Positions 56,490 to 64,000 of a DNA stretch of 64,000 bases are shown in pieces. The position numbers and the translations under genes are program-made. Origin of the DNA: JBDUCV01 sp040003255. GTDB taxonomy: Bacteria; Actinomycetota; Actinomycetes; Mycobacteriales; Jatrophihabitantaceae. Numbering within the stretch: position 1 is the first letter of the stretch; each line of letters begins with the position of its first letter. Where the stretch lies: NCBI GenBank assembly GCA_040003255.1, contig JBDUCV010000002.1:1-64000 (forward strand). The letters are read 5' to 3'. The notes under the pieces were generated by a model that did not search any database, was not told where the DNA came from, and saw only the letters and a list, made by a program, of their open reading frames with translations.

Positions 56490-59306
56490 TCAGCTGGTTA
56501 CCAGCACCGGAGGCCCGGCCGGCCGGCTGGCCGTGCGACGACGTCCCCGGCGAGGGGCGGAGGCAACGAGGTCGGTCGGCTGGTCGTCCGTCGTGGGCCC
56601 GGGCTCGGCGATCTCGGCGAAAGTCCCATCATGGCCATCAGTAAGGGTCTCGCCCTGACCGTCGGCGCGGTCAATGTCAAGCCCGTCCTCGGTCCCAGCG
56701 ACGTCCTGCTGGTTCGCACCGGCAATCGCCGCCATCGCGCTCGCTGCCTTGCGGCGCTGATCGTCATCGAGCGCCGGCTGGGCACTGTCGACGGCGTCGA
56801 TCGGCTCGATCCCCTTGCCCCTCTTGCCCCTGCGCCGGGCGGGCTTGTCGTCCGCCACATCCTCGACACGTCGATTGTCGATGGGGTCACTGTGCACGAG
56901 CACCCCACGTCCGCCGCAGGTCGGACATGGCTCGCTGAATGCCTCGAGCAGGCCCTCGCCGACCCGCTTGCGGGTCATCTGGACCAGCCCGAGGGACGTG
57001 ACCTCAGCGACCTGGTGTTTCGTGCGGTCACGGCCCAGGCATTCGGTGAGCCGGCGCAGCACGAGGTCGCGGTTGCTTTCGAGCACCATGTCGATGAAGT
57101 CGATCACCACGATGCCGCCGACATCGCGCAGCCGCAGTTGACGGACGATCTCTTCGGCCGCCTCGAGATTGTTGCGCGTCACCGTCTGCTCGAGATTGCC
57201 GCCCGATCCGACGAACTTGCCGGTGTTGACGTCGACGACGGTCATTGCCTCGGTGCGATCGATCACCAGCGAGCCTCCCGACGGCAGGAACACCTTGCGT
57301 TCCAGCGCCTTCGTCAACTGCTCATCGACCCGAAGGTCATCGAACAGGTCGGACTCGCCGCTGCGCTGGCGCAGCCGGGGCACGAGATCGGGCGCGACCT
57401 CGGCGAGGTAGTCCGAGATGGTCGTCCAGGCATCCTCGCCTTGTACGGCCATCGACCCGAAATCCTCGTTGAACACATCGCGTACGACACGGATCGCGAG
57501 ATCGGGCTCGCCGTACACCAGCATCGGCGCACCCTTCGGCTTGGCGGCCTTCGACTGGATCGACTCCCATTGCGCCTTGAGCCGATCGACGTCGTGCGTC
57601 AGATCCTCCTCGCTCGCTCCCTCGGCTGCCGTGCGGATGATCACTCCGGCGTCTTCGGGAACGATCTTCTTCAGAATTGACTTGAGCCGGTGCCGCTCGG
57701 TGTCGGGCAGCTTGCGGCTAACGCCGGTCATTGCGCCGCCGGGGACATAGACCAGAAAGCGGCCGGGCAGCGACACCTGGCTGGTGAGCCGGGCGCCCTT
57801 GTGCCCGATTGGATCCTTGGTGACCTGCACCAGCACGGTGTCGCCGGAGCTCAGCGCGCTCTCGATCGCGCGCGACTTGCCTTCCAGGCCGGACGCGTCC
57901 CAGTTCACCTCGCCGGCGTACAGGACACCGTTGCGGCCCTTGCTGATGTCGATGAACGCGGCCTCCATACTCGGCAGCACGTTCTGGACCCGCCCGAGAT
58001 AGACGTTCCCGACGTAGGACGTGCTGCTCGCCCGCGTGACGTAATGCTCGACGAGCACGCCATCCTCTAGCACGGCGATCTGAGTGCGGTCGCCGAGCTG
58101 ACGAACCGCCATCACCCGGTTCACCGCCTCGCGGCGGGCGAGGAATTCTGACTCGGTCAGGATCGCGGGACGACGGCGTCCGGACTCGCGCCCGTCGCGA
58201 CGACGCTGGCGCTTCGCCTCGAGCCGGGTGGAACCCCGAACACCGCGTACTCCGTCGCCGCTCTCGGCCGCCTTGCCCCGGGTGTCTCGGACGTGCACGA
58301 CGGTGTCCGGCGGGTCGTCCCCGTCCGGGGTGTCGACCGGGTCGCCGTCTGCGCCCCGTCGGCGGCGCCGGCGGCGCCGACGCGCGGTGGAACCGGTTTC
58401 CTCACCCGACGGCTCGTCGGCGTCCTCGGCCTCCGCCGACACGTCGGCTTCGGTATCTTCGGCTGGCTTGTCGTCGGTCACCGCTTCCGGCGTGTCATCG
58501 GTGTCTCGACCGCGAGCGCTGCCCCGACCGCGGCGACCACGGCGGCGGCGGCGCCGAGCGCCCGTCGCTTCCTCGGCGGCAGCCTCACGGATTTCATCGG
58601 GATCCTCGACCTCGACGGTGTCGACGATCGGGTCGGCCGCGCGCGGCTCCACGACCTCAGGTGACGCAACGGCTGATGGCTCGGACCTGCGCCGTCGGCG
58701 CGGGGCGGCAGGCGCGGGCAGCAACGCTTCAGACGGCGTGACGAACACCATTCCAGGCGGCGCCGCCGGCACATCGGGCGCAGTCGGGGCGGTGCTGGCA
58801 TCCAATGTGCGCTCGGTCAGCTCGGGCGCGGTGACCTTTCGGGCCCGGGAAGTCCGCTTGCGCGGGGGCGGCGCTTCGTCGGTCGGGTTTGGCGCGACCG
58901 GCTTCGTGAGCTCCGGTTCAGACGGCGTGGGAGCGGTCGGCGGCACGAAGTCGGCCGCCGCCTGGACGTCGGCGCTCGGGGTCGCCCTGCCGGCCAACGC
59001 CTTGCCGGCCGCCTTGCGGACCGTCGCCTTGCGGGCCGTGGCCTTGCGCGGAGTCAATCGGTCCGCGCCCAGCGGAGTCGAGGCGTCCGCATCCGGCCTG
59101 GTCGAGCCGTCCGCGGGCAGCGCGGCGGACAGGTTCGCGGCCGGCGTCACCGGGTGATCGACGGGCGGCTGAGCTGCCGCCGTCCGCGCTGTGACCTTGC
59201 GAGGCGACGCCTTGCGGGCCGTGGCCTTGCGGGCGGTCGCCTTGCGACCAGGAGTCGGCCCATCGGGCGGGCCGGGGTCGTTCGTGGGGTTATCGGTGTC
59301 GAGCAT
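56490..59306 (-). CDS. rne: ribonuclease E/G family endoribonuclease
   Basis: RNase E initiates mRNA decay and rRNA processing. From the ATG at 59306 it has 938 residues. The N-terminal third is low complexity, with KATARKATARKA-type lysine/alanine repeats and Arg-rich blocks. The catalytic core has an S1 domain (YVGNVYLGRVQNVLPSMEAAFIDI), RNase-fold segments, VVDVNTGKFVGSG with the DNase-like metal site, VVIDFIDM, and the zinc link CPTCGGRG. The longer TTG frame at 59345 is unlikely. Confidence 0.94.
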   Translation of the reverse strand: MLDTDNPTNDPGPPDGPTPGRKATARKATARKASPRKVTARTAAAQPPVDHPVTPAANLSAALPADGSTRPDADASTPLGADRLTPRKATARKATVRKAAGKALAGRATPSADVQAAADFVPPTAPTPSEPELTKPVAPNPTDEAPPPRKRTSRARKVTAPELTERTLDASTAPTAPDVPAAPPGMVFVTPSEALLPAPAAPRRRRRSEPSAVASPEVVEPRAADPIVDTVEVEDPDEIREAAAEEATGARRRRRRGRRGRGSARGRDTDDTPEAVTDDKPAEDTEADVSAEAEDADEPSGEETGSTARRRRRRRRRGADGDPVDTPDGDDPPDTVVHVRDTRGKAAESGDGVRGVRGSTRLEAKRQRRRDGRESGRRRPAILTESEFLARREAVNRVMAVRQLGDRTQIAVLEDGVLVEHYVTRASSTSYVGNVYLGRVQNVLPSMEAAFIDISKGRNGVLYAGEVNWDASGLEGKSRAIESALSSGDTVLVQVTKDPIGHKGARLTSQVSLPGRFLVYVPGGAMTGVSRKLPDTERHRLKSILKKIVPEDAGVIIRTAAEGASEEDLTHDVDRLKAQWESIQSKAAKPKGAPMLVYGEPDLAIRVVRDVFNEDFGSMAVQGEDAWTTISDYLAEVAPDLVPRLRQRSGESDLFDDLRVDEQLTKALERKVFLPSGGSLVIDRTEAMTVVDVNTGKFVGSGGNLEQTVTRNNLEAAEEIVRQLRLRDVGGIVVIDFIDMVLESNRDLVLRRLTECLGRDRTKHQVAEVTSLGLVQMTRKRVGEGLLEAFSEPCPTCGGRGVLVHSDPIDNRRVEDVADDKPARRRGKRGKGIEPIDAVDSAQPALDDDQRRKAASAMAAIAGANQQDVAGTEDGLDIDRADGQGETLTDGHDGTFAEIAEPGPTTDDQPTDLVASAPRRGRRRTASRPAGPPVLVTS

Positions 59307-59336
59307 CGCTCGGATCGCTCCGTTCGGCCTCCGGGC

Positions 59337-59360
59337 GCGGTCCAAAGGAATCTGGACCGC
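59337..59360 (-). promoter_or_regulatory. hairpin in the rne 5' untranslated region
   Basis: GCGGTCCA and TGGACCGC pair (8 bp) around an 8-base loop, 31 bases before the rne ATG. It could be a self-cleavage or stability element, as in other rne leaders, but this is inference. Confidence 0.35.
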
Positions 59361-59419
59361 GGCCGCACGGAGGCGGTTGAGGCGGGGGCCCCGAACTCAG
59401 AGCGCCCGCGAAGTCTGGG

Positions 59420-60190
59420 CTACGACGGCGTCTGCTGCGCTGTTCGGTCCGGTTCCAATGGATCGCGGACCGACCCGGAACCGTCGAGCGGCCCCTGCGC
59501 CAATCGCATCGCGCGGTATTCCCAGCGCGGAGCGTCAGAGGCGAGACCGGCGACGGACCGCAGAGCGGCAATGACATCGTCGGGTCGCACGGCGGGAGTT
59601 GCTTGCCGTACCACCAGGTCCAGTATCGCACGTTGGGACGATTCGAGGCTGCCGACACCGCGGGACGCCGTCGCGCTCAACACGGCGCCACGCGCGTCGA
59701 TCATCCGGCGGCCGTCCTTCGTCAACCGCTCGACGGTAACTACGCCGGCCGCCAGAAACGCCGTCAGCGCGTCTTGCACTGCATCAACACCTAAGTCGAG
59801 CTCGATTCGCCAGGTCGAGGCTTGCATGCGCTCGGCCAGCGAGCCGGGGCCAGCCAGGACGGCTTCGAGGATGTCCAGTCCGTCTGGCATCGCCCGGTTC
59901 AGGCCAGCTCGAAGCACTTGGAGGTCAAGCTCTGTTGCCAGTCCGATCTCGAGGTACTCGGCCTCACTCGCAACCCCGGTCGGCGTTGCGCCGACGTAGG
60001 AGATCTTTGGATGCGGAGTGAAGCCGGCGGAATAAGCCATCGGGATCTCCGCACGTCGCAGCGCCCGTTCGAAGGCGCGGGCGAAGTCACGGTGGGAGGT
60101 GAAGCGCAGTCGTCCGCGCTTGGCGTACCGCAGCCGCACCCGCTGCACGACAGGCGGCGGCGGTGGTCCCTCGGGCGCACGCCTAGCCAT
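59420..60190 (-). CDS. DUF2344 / TIGR03936 radical-SAM-associated protein
   Basis: This 256-residue protein carries RVRLRYAKRGRLRFTSHRDFARAFERALRRAEIPMAYSAGFTPHPKISYV, the hallmark of the partner of the B12-binding-type radical SAM protein at 61097-63013. The two domains occur fused or adjacent across bacteria and are suspected to modify RNA. The ATG start overlaps a short upstream ORF. An unrelated isomerase-like gene on the other strand lies between the partners. Confidence 0.85.
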   Translation of the reverse strand: MARRAPEGPPPPPVVQRVRLRYAKRGRLRFTSHRDFARAFERALRRAEIPMAYSAGFTPHPKISYVGATPTGVASEAEYLEIGLATELDLQVLRAGLNRAMPDGLDILEAVLAGPGSLAERMQASTWRIELDLGVDAVQDALTAFLAAGVVTVERLTKDGRRMIDARGAVLSATASRGVGSLESSQRAILDLVVRQATPAVRPDDVIAALRSVAGLASDAPRWEYRAMRLAQGPLDGSGSVRDPLEPDRTAQQTPS

Positions 60191-60233
60191 GCTCGGCGGT
60201 CGACCGCTGCGACTGGACGTGGGGCTCGGGCAC
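60183..60233 (-). CDS. 16-residue leaderless upstream ORF
   Basis: TACGCT (60245-60240), six bases, then GTG at 60233 opens a 16-codon frame (V-P-E-P-H-V-Q-S-Q-R-S-T-A-E-H-G) whose TAG lies within the first codons of the DUF2344 gene. It may couple translation to that gene, which lacks a good ribosome-binding site. It is a prediction only. Confidence 0.35.
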   Translation of the reverse strand: MPEPHVQSQRSTAEHG

Positions 60234-60279
60234 GCGGTCAGCGTAGGCGCGTCGTCGGCCGGGCTGACAGCATGTGCGC

Positions 60280-61047
60280 ATGGCCACCTCGCTGCCGTTC
60301 GAAGCACACCTCGCAGAGCTAGCAGCCAGCGGAGCCGCTTTCGGCGAACGCGCCGGCGCAACAGCGGCCGATGTGCGCGTCCCTAGTTGCCCGGCCTGGA
60401 CCGTTGCGGAGTTGGTCGCGCATCAGGGCATGGTGCATCGGTGGGCGACCGCTCATCTGCGCGGCGGCGATCTGTCGGGCGTGCCGAACCAGACCGACGT
60501 ACTCAGCTCGGTTCCGGACCTGCTGAGCTGGTATCGCGATGGGCTGCAGCTGCTCCTGCAGACGCTGAACGAGGTACCCGACGACATTAAAGCGATGACA
60601 TTCCTGCGGGATGCCCCTCCGCCGAGGCGTTTCTGGGCGCGCCGTCAAGCGCACGAGACGTCGGTGCACGCCGTCGACGCATTGGCCGCGCGGCTCGGGC
60701 GGCTGCCCACCGCGCCCGAGGCCGGCATCGGCACCGCGTTCGCGCTCGACGGCATCGACGAGCTGGTCAGCGGTTTCTTGCCGCGTAGCAAGCATTCGCC
60801 GCTGAGCTCCGACGAACCGTTCACAATCGTCATCCGGCCGACCGACGCGGACCGGGCATGGACGTTACGCGTGGCCGAGGGCGCCGTTGTGACCCGGCCC
60901 GGATCGGCTGAGAACGCCGACTGCACCTTCATCGGAACGGCCGCTCAGCTCTACCTCGGTGTATGGAACCGCGGCGACGAAATCACCACCGACGGCCGGC
61001 CCGGCGCGCTCGAACTATGGCGGGCAAAGCAGCGCGTCTCCTGGTGA
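60280..61047 (+). CDS. maleylpyruvate isomerase family (mycothiol-dependent) protein
   Basis: This protein of about 255 residues has DinB-like N-terminal helices (VPSCPAWTVAELVAHQGMVHRWATAHL, giving a His) and QAHETSVHAVDALAARLG with the other metal ligands (Glu and His). A C-terminal MDMPI-type domain (GSAENADCTFIGTAAQLYLGVWNRGD) follows. Family members use mycothiol, fitting an actinobacterium. The substrate is unknown. The ATG at 60280 is preferred to the GTG at 60274. Confidence 0.8.
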   Translation: MATSLPFEAHLAELAASGAAFGERAGATAADVRVPSCPAWTVAELVAHQGMVHRWATAHLRGGDLSGVPNQTDVLSSVPDLLSWYRDGLQLLLQTLNEVPDDIKAMTFLRDAPPPRRFWARRQAHETSVHAVDALAARLGRLPTAPEAGIGTAFALDGIDELVSGFLPRSKHSPLSSDEPFTIVIRPTDADRAWTLRVAEGAVVTRPGSAENADCTFIGTAAQLYLGVWNRGDEITTDGRPGALELWRAKQRVSW

Positions 61048-61096
61048 GGCTGTGCGGCCAGACCCCGAACTTAGCCGACGGGCGGGCGCACGTTGA

Positions 61097-63013
61097 TCAT
61101 GGCCGCTTCGCGGCCAGTGGCAGCAGCGTGCGTCCGGTGGGACCGATCTGAATATCGGTGCCCATGGTCGAGCACACCCCGCAGTCGAAGCACGGTGTCC
61201 AGCGGCAGTCGTCCTGCTCGAACTCGGCGAGCGCGTCCTGCCAATCGTCCCAGAGCCACTGCTTGTCCAGCCCGGAGTCCAGGTGATCCCAGGGCAGTAC
61301 CTCGTCGGCATCGCGCTCACGGGTCGTGTACCAATCGAGCCCGCCCGAGCCGAGAACCTCCTCGGCCGCGTCGACCCACCGCTGGTAGGAAAAGTGCTCA
61401 CTCCAGCCGTCGAAGCGGCCGCCGTCGCGGAACACCCGCTCGACGACAGCGCCGACCCGGCGGTCACCTCGTGAGAGCAGTCCCTCGATCATCGACGGTT
61501 CGCCGTCGTGGTAACGCATGCCGACGTTGCGGCCCAGCGAGCGGTTGGCGTTGATCGCGATACGCAGCTTGCGCAATCGCCCGTCGACGACATCTGGCGC
61601 AGCCTGCGCGGCCCACTGGAACGGGGTATGCGGCTTGGGCACGAAGCCGCCGATCGAGACGGTGCAGCGGATGTCCTTGCTCCCGGTGGCCTCCCGTCCG
61701 GCCCGGATGACATCGTGGGCCATCTCGGCGATCTCGAGCACGTCCTCGTCGGTCTCGGTCGGTAGCCCGCACATGAAGTACAGCTTCACCTGCCGCCAGC
61801 CGTGCGAGTATGCGGCCGTGACGGTCCGGATCAGGTCGTCCTTGCTGACCATCTTGTTGATCACCCGGCGCAGCCGCTCGCTGCCGCCCTCCGGCGCGAA
61901 CGTCAGCCCGGACCGCCGCCCGTTGCGCGAGAACTCGTTGGCCAGATCGATATTGAACGCGTCGACGCGGGTGGACGGCAACGACAGCGAGACCTTTTCC
62001 TCTTCGTAGCGATCGGCCAGCTGCTTGGCGATCGGTCCGATTTCAGAATGGTCGGCGCTGGACAGCGACAGCAGACCGACCTCCTCGAAACCGGTCGCGG
62101 CCAGACCCTGCGCGACCATCTGGCCGATTCCTTCGATCGAGCGTTCGCGGACCGGACGGGTGATCATCCCTGCCTGGCAGAACCGGCAACCCCGCGTACA
62201 CCCGCGGAAGATTTCGACACTCATCCGCTCGTGCACCGACTCGGCCAGCGGGACGAGCGGTGTCTTTGGGTATGGCCAGTTGTCCAGGTCCATGACGGTG
62301 TGTTTGCTGACCCGCTCGGGAACGCCGGCACGATTGGGGGTGACCGCGGCCAGCCGGCCGTCCGTCAGGTAGCTGACGTCGTAGAACCGCGGGATGTACA
62401 CCCCACCCGTCGCGGCCAGGCGCAGCAGCAACTCGTCGCGGCCGCCGAGACGTCCCTGGTGCTTCCAGTCGCGGACGATGGTGGTGATCACTCCGACCGC
62501 CTGCTCGCCATCGCCCAGCACGGCGGCGTCGACGAAGTCCGCGATCGGCTCGGGGTTGAACGAAGCGTGCCCGCCGACCACGACGACCGGGTGCGAGTCG
62601 TCCCGATCGGCGGCGTGTAGCGGGATACCGGCCAGGTCCAAGGCAGTGAGCAGATTGGTGTAGCCCAGCTCCGTCGACAACGAGACGCCGAGCAGGTCGA
62701 ACGCAGCGACCGGACGGTGCGCATCAACGGTGAACTGTCCGATGCCCTGCTCACGCATCAGCGCCTCGAGATCGGGCCATACCGCGTAGGTGCGCTCGGC
62801 CAGCGCGTCGGCACGCTCGTTGATGACCTCGTACAGGATCTGGACGCCCTGATTCGGCAGCCCCACCTCGTAGGCGTCCGGATACATCAGCGCCCAGTGG
62901 ACGGGCACCGAATCCCAATCCTTGACTTGCGCGTTCAGTTCGCCGCCGACGTACTGGATCGGCTTGCTGACGCGCGGGAGCAGCGGTTCGAGCCGCTCAA
63001 AGAGGGACTGCAC
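61097..63013 (-). CDS. B12-binding-type radical SAM protein (TIGR03960)
   Basis: This 638-residue protein has a cobalamin-binding-like N-terminal half (VVVVGGHASFNPEPIADFVD) and a radical SAM core with CTRGCRFCQAGMITRPVRERS as the [4Fe-4S] motif, then LSLSSADHSEIG and LTFAPEGGSERLRRVINKMV. It is the usual partner of the DUF2344 protein. The reaction is not established. The GTG has TAGCAT eight bases upstream, so the leader is very short. C-terminal cysteines in CFDCGVCS may bind another cluster. Confidence 0.9.
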   Translation of the reverse strand: MQSLFERLEPLLPRVSKPIQYVGGELNAQVKDWDSVPVHWALMYPDAYEVGLPNQGVQILYEVINERADALAERTYAVWPDLEALMREQGIGQFTVDAHRPVAAFDLLGVSLSTELGYTNLLTALDLAGIPLHAADRDDSHPVVVVGGHASFNPEPIADFVDAAVLGDGEQAVGVITTIVRDWKHQGRLGGRDELLLRLAATGGVYIPRFYDVSYLTDGRLAAVTPNRAGVPERVSKHTVMDLDNWPYPKTPLVPLAESVHERMSVEIFRGCTRGCRFCQAGMITRPVRERSIEGIGQMVAQGLAATGFEEVGLLSLSSADHSEIGPIAKQLADRYEEEKVSLSLPSTRVDAFNIDLANEFSRNGRRSGLTFAPEGGSERLRRVINKMVSKDDLIRTVTAAYSHGWRQVKLYFMCGLPTETDEDVLEIAEMAHDVIRAGREATGSKDIRCTVSIGGFVPKPHTPFQWAAQAAPDVVDGRLRKLRIAINANRSLGRNVGMRYHDGEPSMIEGLLSRGDRRVGAVVERVFRDGGRFDGWSEHFSYQRWVDAAEEVLGSGGLDWYTTRERDADEVLPWDHLDSGLDKQWLWDDWQDALAEFEQDDCRWTPCFDCGVCSTMGTDIQIGPTGRTLLPLAAKRP

Positions 63014-63021
63014 GGGTTCTC

Positions 63022-63027
63022 ATGCTA
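63022..63027 (-). promoter_or_regulatory. putative -10 box for the radical SAM gene
   Basis: TAGCAT on the minus strand, eight bases before the GTG at 63013. Confidence 0.4.
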
Positions 63028-63041
63028 CGGGCGGGTGGTGA

Positions 63042-63210
63042 GCCGAAGCGGGTCAGGTGCTGGACCTGGGTTGCGGGTGCGGGATCCCGGTTGCCCGGGT
63101 GCTCACCGATCGCGGATACCGGGTGACCGGCATCGACATCAGCGAGGTGCAGCTCGATCGCGCGCGCTGGCTTGTCCCTTCGGCGACGGTCCTGTGCGTG
63201 ACAGCGGCCA
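63042..63210 (+). pseudogene. SAM-dependent methyltransferase fragment
   Basis: A plus-strand frame reads GQVLDLGCGCGIPVARVLTD followed by RGYRVTGIDISEVQLDRARWLVPSA. This is motif I and its neighbourhood of a class I methyltransferase. An in-frame TGA lies just upstream and homology ends at about residue 50, so both ends are missing. It occupies the gap between the radical SAM gene and ndk. Confidence 0.65.
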
Positions 63211-63238
63211 AACCTCTTCGCCGCGCATCGTCCGGTAC

Positions 63239-63676
63239 TCAACCAGTGAGGGCGGGAAACCAGAGCGCGATCTCGCGTACTGCCGATATCGGGGAATCCG
63301 AACCGTGCACCAGATTCTGCTGCACTGGCAGGCCCCAGTCGCGGCCCAGATCGCCGCGGATCGTCCCGGGCAGCGCGACGGTGGGGTCGGTTGCCCCGGC
63401 GAGCGCTCGGAAGCCCTCGATCACCCGCTGGCCTTCGGCGACGACGGCCAACACCGGCCCGGAGGACATGAAGGCGACCAACGGCTGATAGAACGGCTTG
63501 GCCACGTGCTCGGCGTAATGCTGCGCGAGCAGCTCGACGGTCGGTACTCGTAGGTCGATCGCAACCAGCGAATAGCCTTTGGCCTCGACCCGCCGAATCA
63601 CCTCACCGGCCAACCCACGCGCGACGCCGTCGGGCTTGACGAGGATCAGGGTCCGTTCGATCGCAGCCGCCGTCAC
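63239..63676 (-). CDS. ndk: nucleoside diphosphate kinase
   Basis: Ndk balances nucleoside triphosphates via a phosphohistidine. The 145-residue protein begins ERTLILVKPDGVARGLAGEVIRR and has the active histidine in NLVHGSDSPISAVREIALWF. The GTG has TAGACT six bases upstream, and that TAG is also the stop of the DUF4233 gene. Confidence 0.96.
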   Translation of the reverse strand: MTAAAIERTLILVKPDGVARGLAGEVIRRVEAKGYSLVAIDLRVPTVELLAQHYAEHVAKPFYQPLVAFMSSGPVLAVVAEGQRVIEGFRALAGATDPTVALPGTIRGDLGRDWGLPVQQNLVHGSDSPISAVREIALWFPALTG

Positions 63677-63682
63677 GCGGGC

Positions 63683-63688
63683 AGTCTA
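63683..63688 (-). promoter_or_regulatory. -10 box for leaderless ndk
   Basis: TAGACT on the minus strand, six bases, then GTG at 63676. The TAG doubles as the upstream stop codon. Confidence 0.6.
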
Positions 63689-64000
63689 GGAGACCAGCAT
63701 GCGCAGGCCGCCGGGCGTGCCGACGATGTCGTGGCGCAGGTTGAGCAGGTAAAGCCAAATCCCGATGAACACCACGCCGACCACGAAGAATGCGGGCACC
63801 CAGATACCGGTAGCAAAGAACGGCGCCTGGAGTGCGGATCCGACGCCGATGCTCCAGGGCCTGCGCAGCAGGAAACCCACCGCGACTAGAACGACCGCCA
63901 AGCCGATTAGCAGCGCCGTCTTGGTGGCGTCCACACCGACCGAGGTCTGCGCGATGGCGCGCGGCACCAGCAGCAGGCAGAACGCCTCGAGGCACAAGAC
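63686..64000 (-). CDS. DUF4233 membrane protein (partial, runs off the right edge)
   Basis: This small membrane protein has LCLEAFCLLLVPRAIAQ at the visible start, three further hydrophobic segments and the end RHDIVGTPGGLRMLVS. This is the pattern of the DUF4233 protein that lies between folC and ndk in actinobacteria. The frame stays open to the window edge, so a few N-terminal residues are missing. Function unknown. Confidence 0.75.
   Translation of the reverse strand, partial: VLCLEAFCLLLVPRAIAQTSVGVDATKTALLIGLAVVLVAVGFLLRRPWSIGVGSALQAPFFATGIWVPAFFVVGVVFIGIWLYLLNLRHDIVGTPGGLRMLVS

Overview
The window is a high-GC chromosomal segment from an actinobacterium. The evidence is gene content and order: DUF4233-ndk, rne-rplU-rpmA-obg-proB, proA-nadD-rsfS-gpm, comEA-comEC-holA/rpsT, lepA, hemW, hrcA-dnaJ-rsmE, phoH-ybeY-corC-era, recO-uppS, glyS and dgt-dnaG follow the mycobacterial/streptomycete core arrangement. 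A mycothiol-dependent isomerase-type protein, MptB-like polyprenol-mannose chemistry, heavy GTG start usage and many leaderless genes fit the same placement. A Frankiales/Jatrophihabitans-like lineage is possible, but the sequence alone cannot fix it.

Bases 1-6150 are the accessory, rearranged end. A truncated galactokinase on the minus strand is fused head-on to a truncated, frameshifted sugar ABC permease. The permease leads into translationally coupled galT-galK. Then come a broken glutaminase/six-hairpin-glycosidase fragment, the C-terminal scar of an IS transposase, galE, and a remnant of an integrated element lying against the 3' end of tRNA-Asn. Together galT, galK and galE cover the Leloir pathway (galactose to UDP-glucose).

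Bases 6.2-31 kb hold housekeeping genes, mostly on the minus strand. They are DNA replication and nucleotide control (dnaG, dgt), pyruvate phosphate dikinase, tRNA dihydrouridine synthase, glycyl-tRNA synthetase, cell-wall lipid carrier synthesis (uppS), repair (recO), ribosome maturation (era, ybeY, rsmE), stress (phoH, dnaJ, hrcA with a CIRCE operator) and hemW. A secreted barnase/barstar pair follows. Bases 31-44 kb hold lepA, rpsT, holA, the comEA-comEC uptake genes, two membrane glycosyltransferase-like genes, and a divergent degV / PAP2-lipid kinase pair. Bases 44-64 kb hold leuS behind a leucine leader-peptide attenuator, then gpm-rsfS-nadD-proA, a GT-C/GT2 pair, proB-obg-rpmA-rplU-rne, the DUF2344 / B12-type radical SAM pair, and ndk.

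The strongest signals beyond ordinary annotation are these: repeated TANNNT-N6/7-(A/G)TG architecture implying many leaderless mRNAs, three cases where the upstream gene's TAG stop is the first half of the next gene's -10 box, one 23-bp divergent gap served by two overlapping -10 boxes, a leuS attenuator whose Leu-Leu-Leu leader is itself leaderless, and interlocked stop codons at convergent gene ends. I found no CRISPR array, no rRNA and no clearly new multi-gene system.
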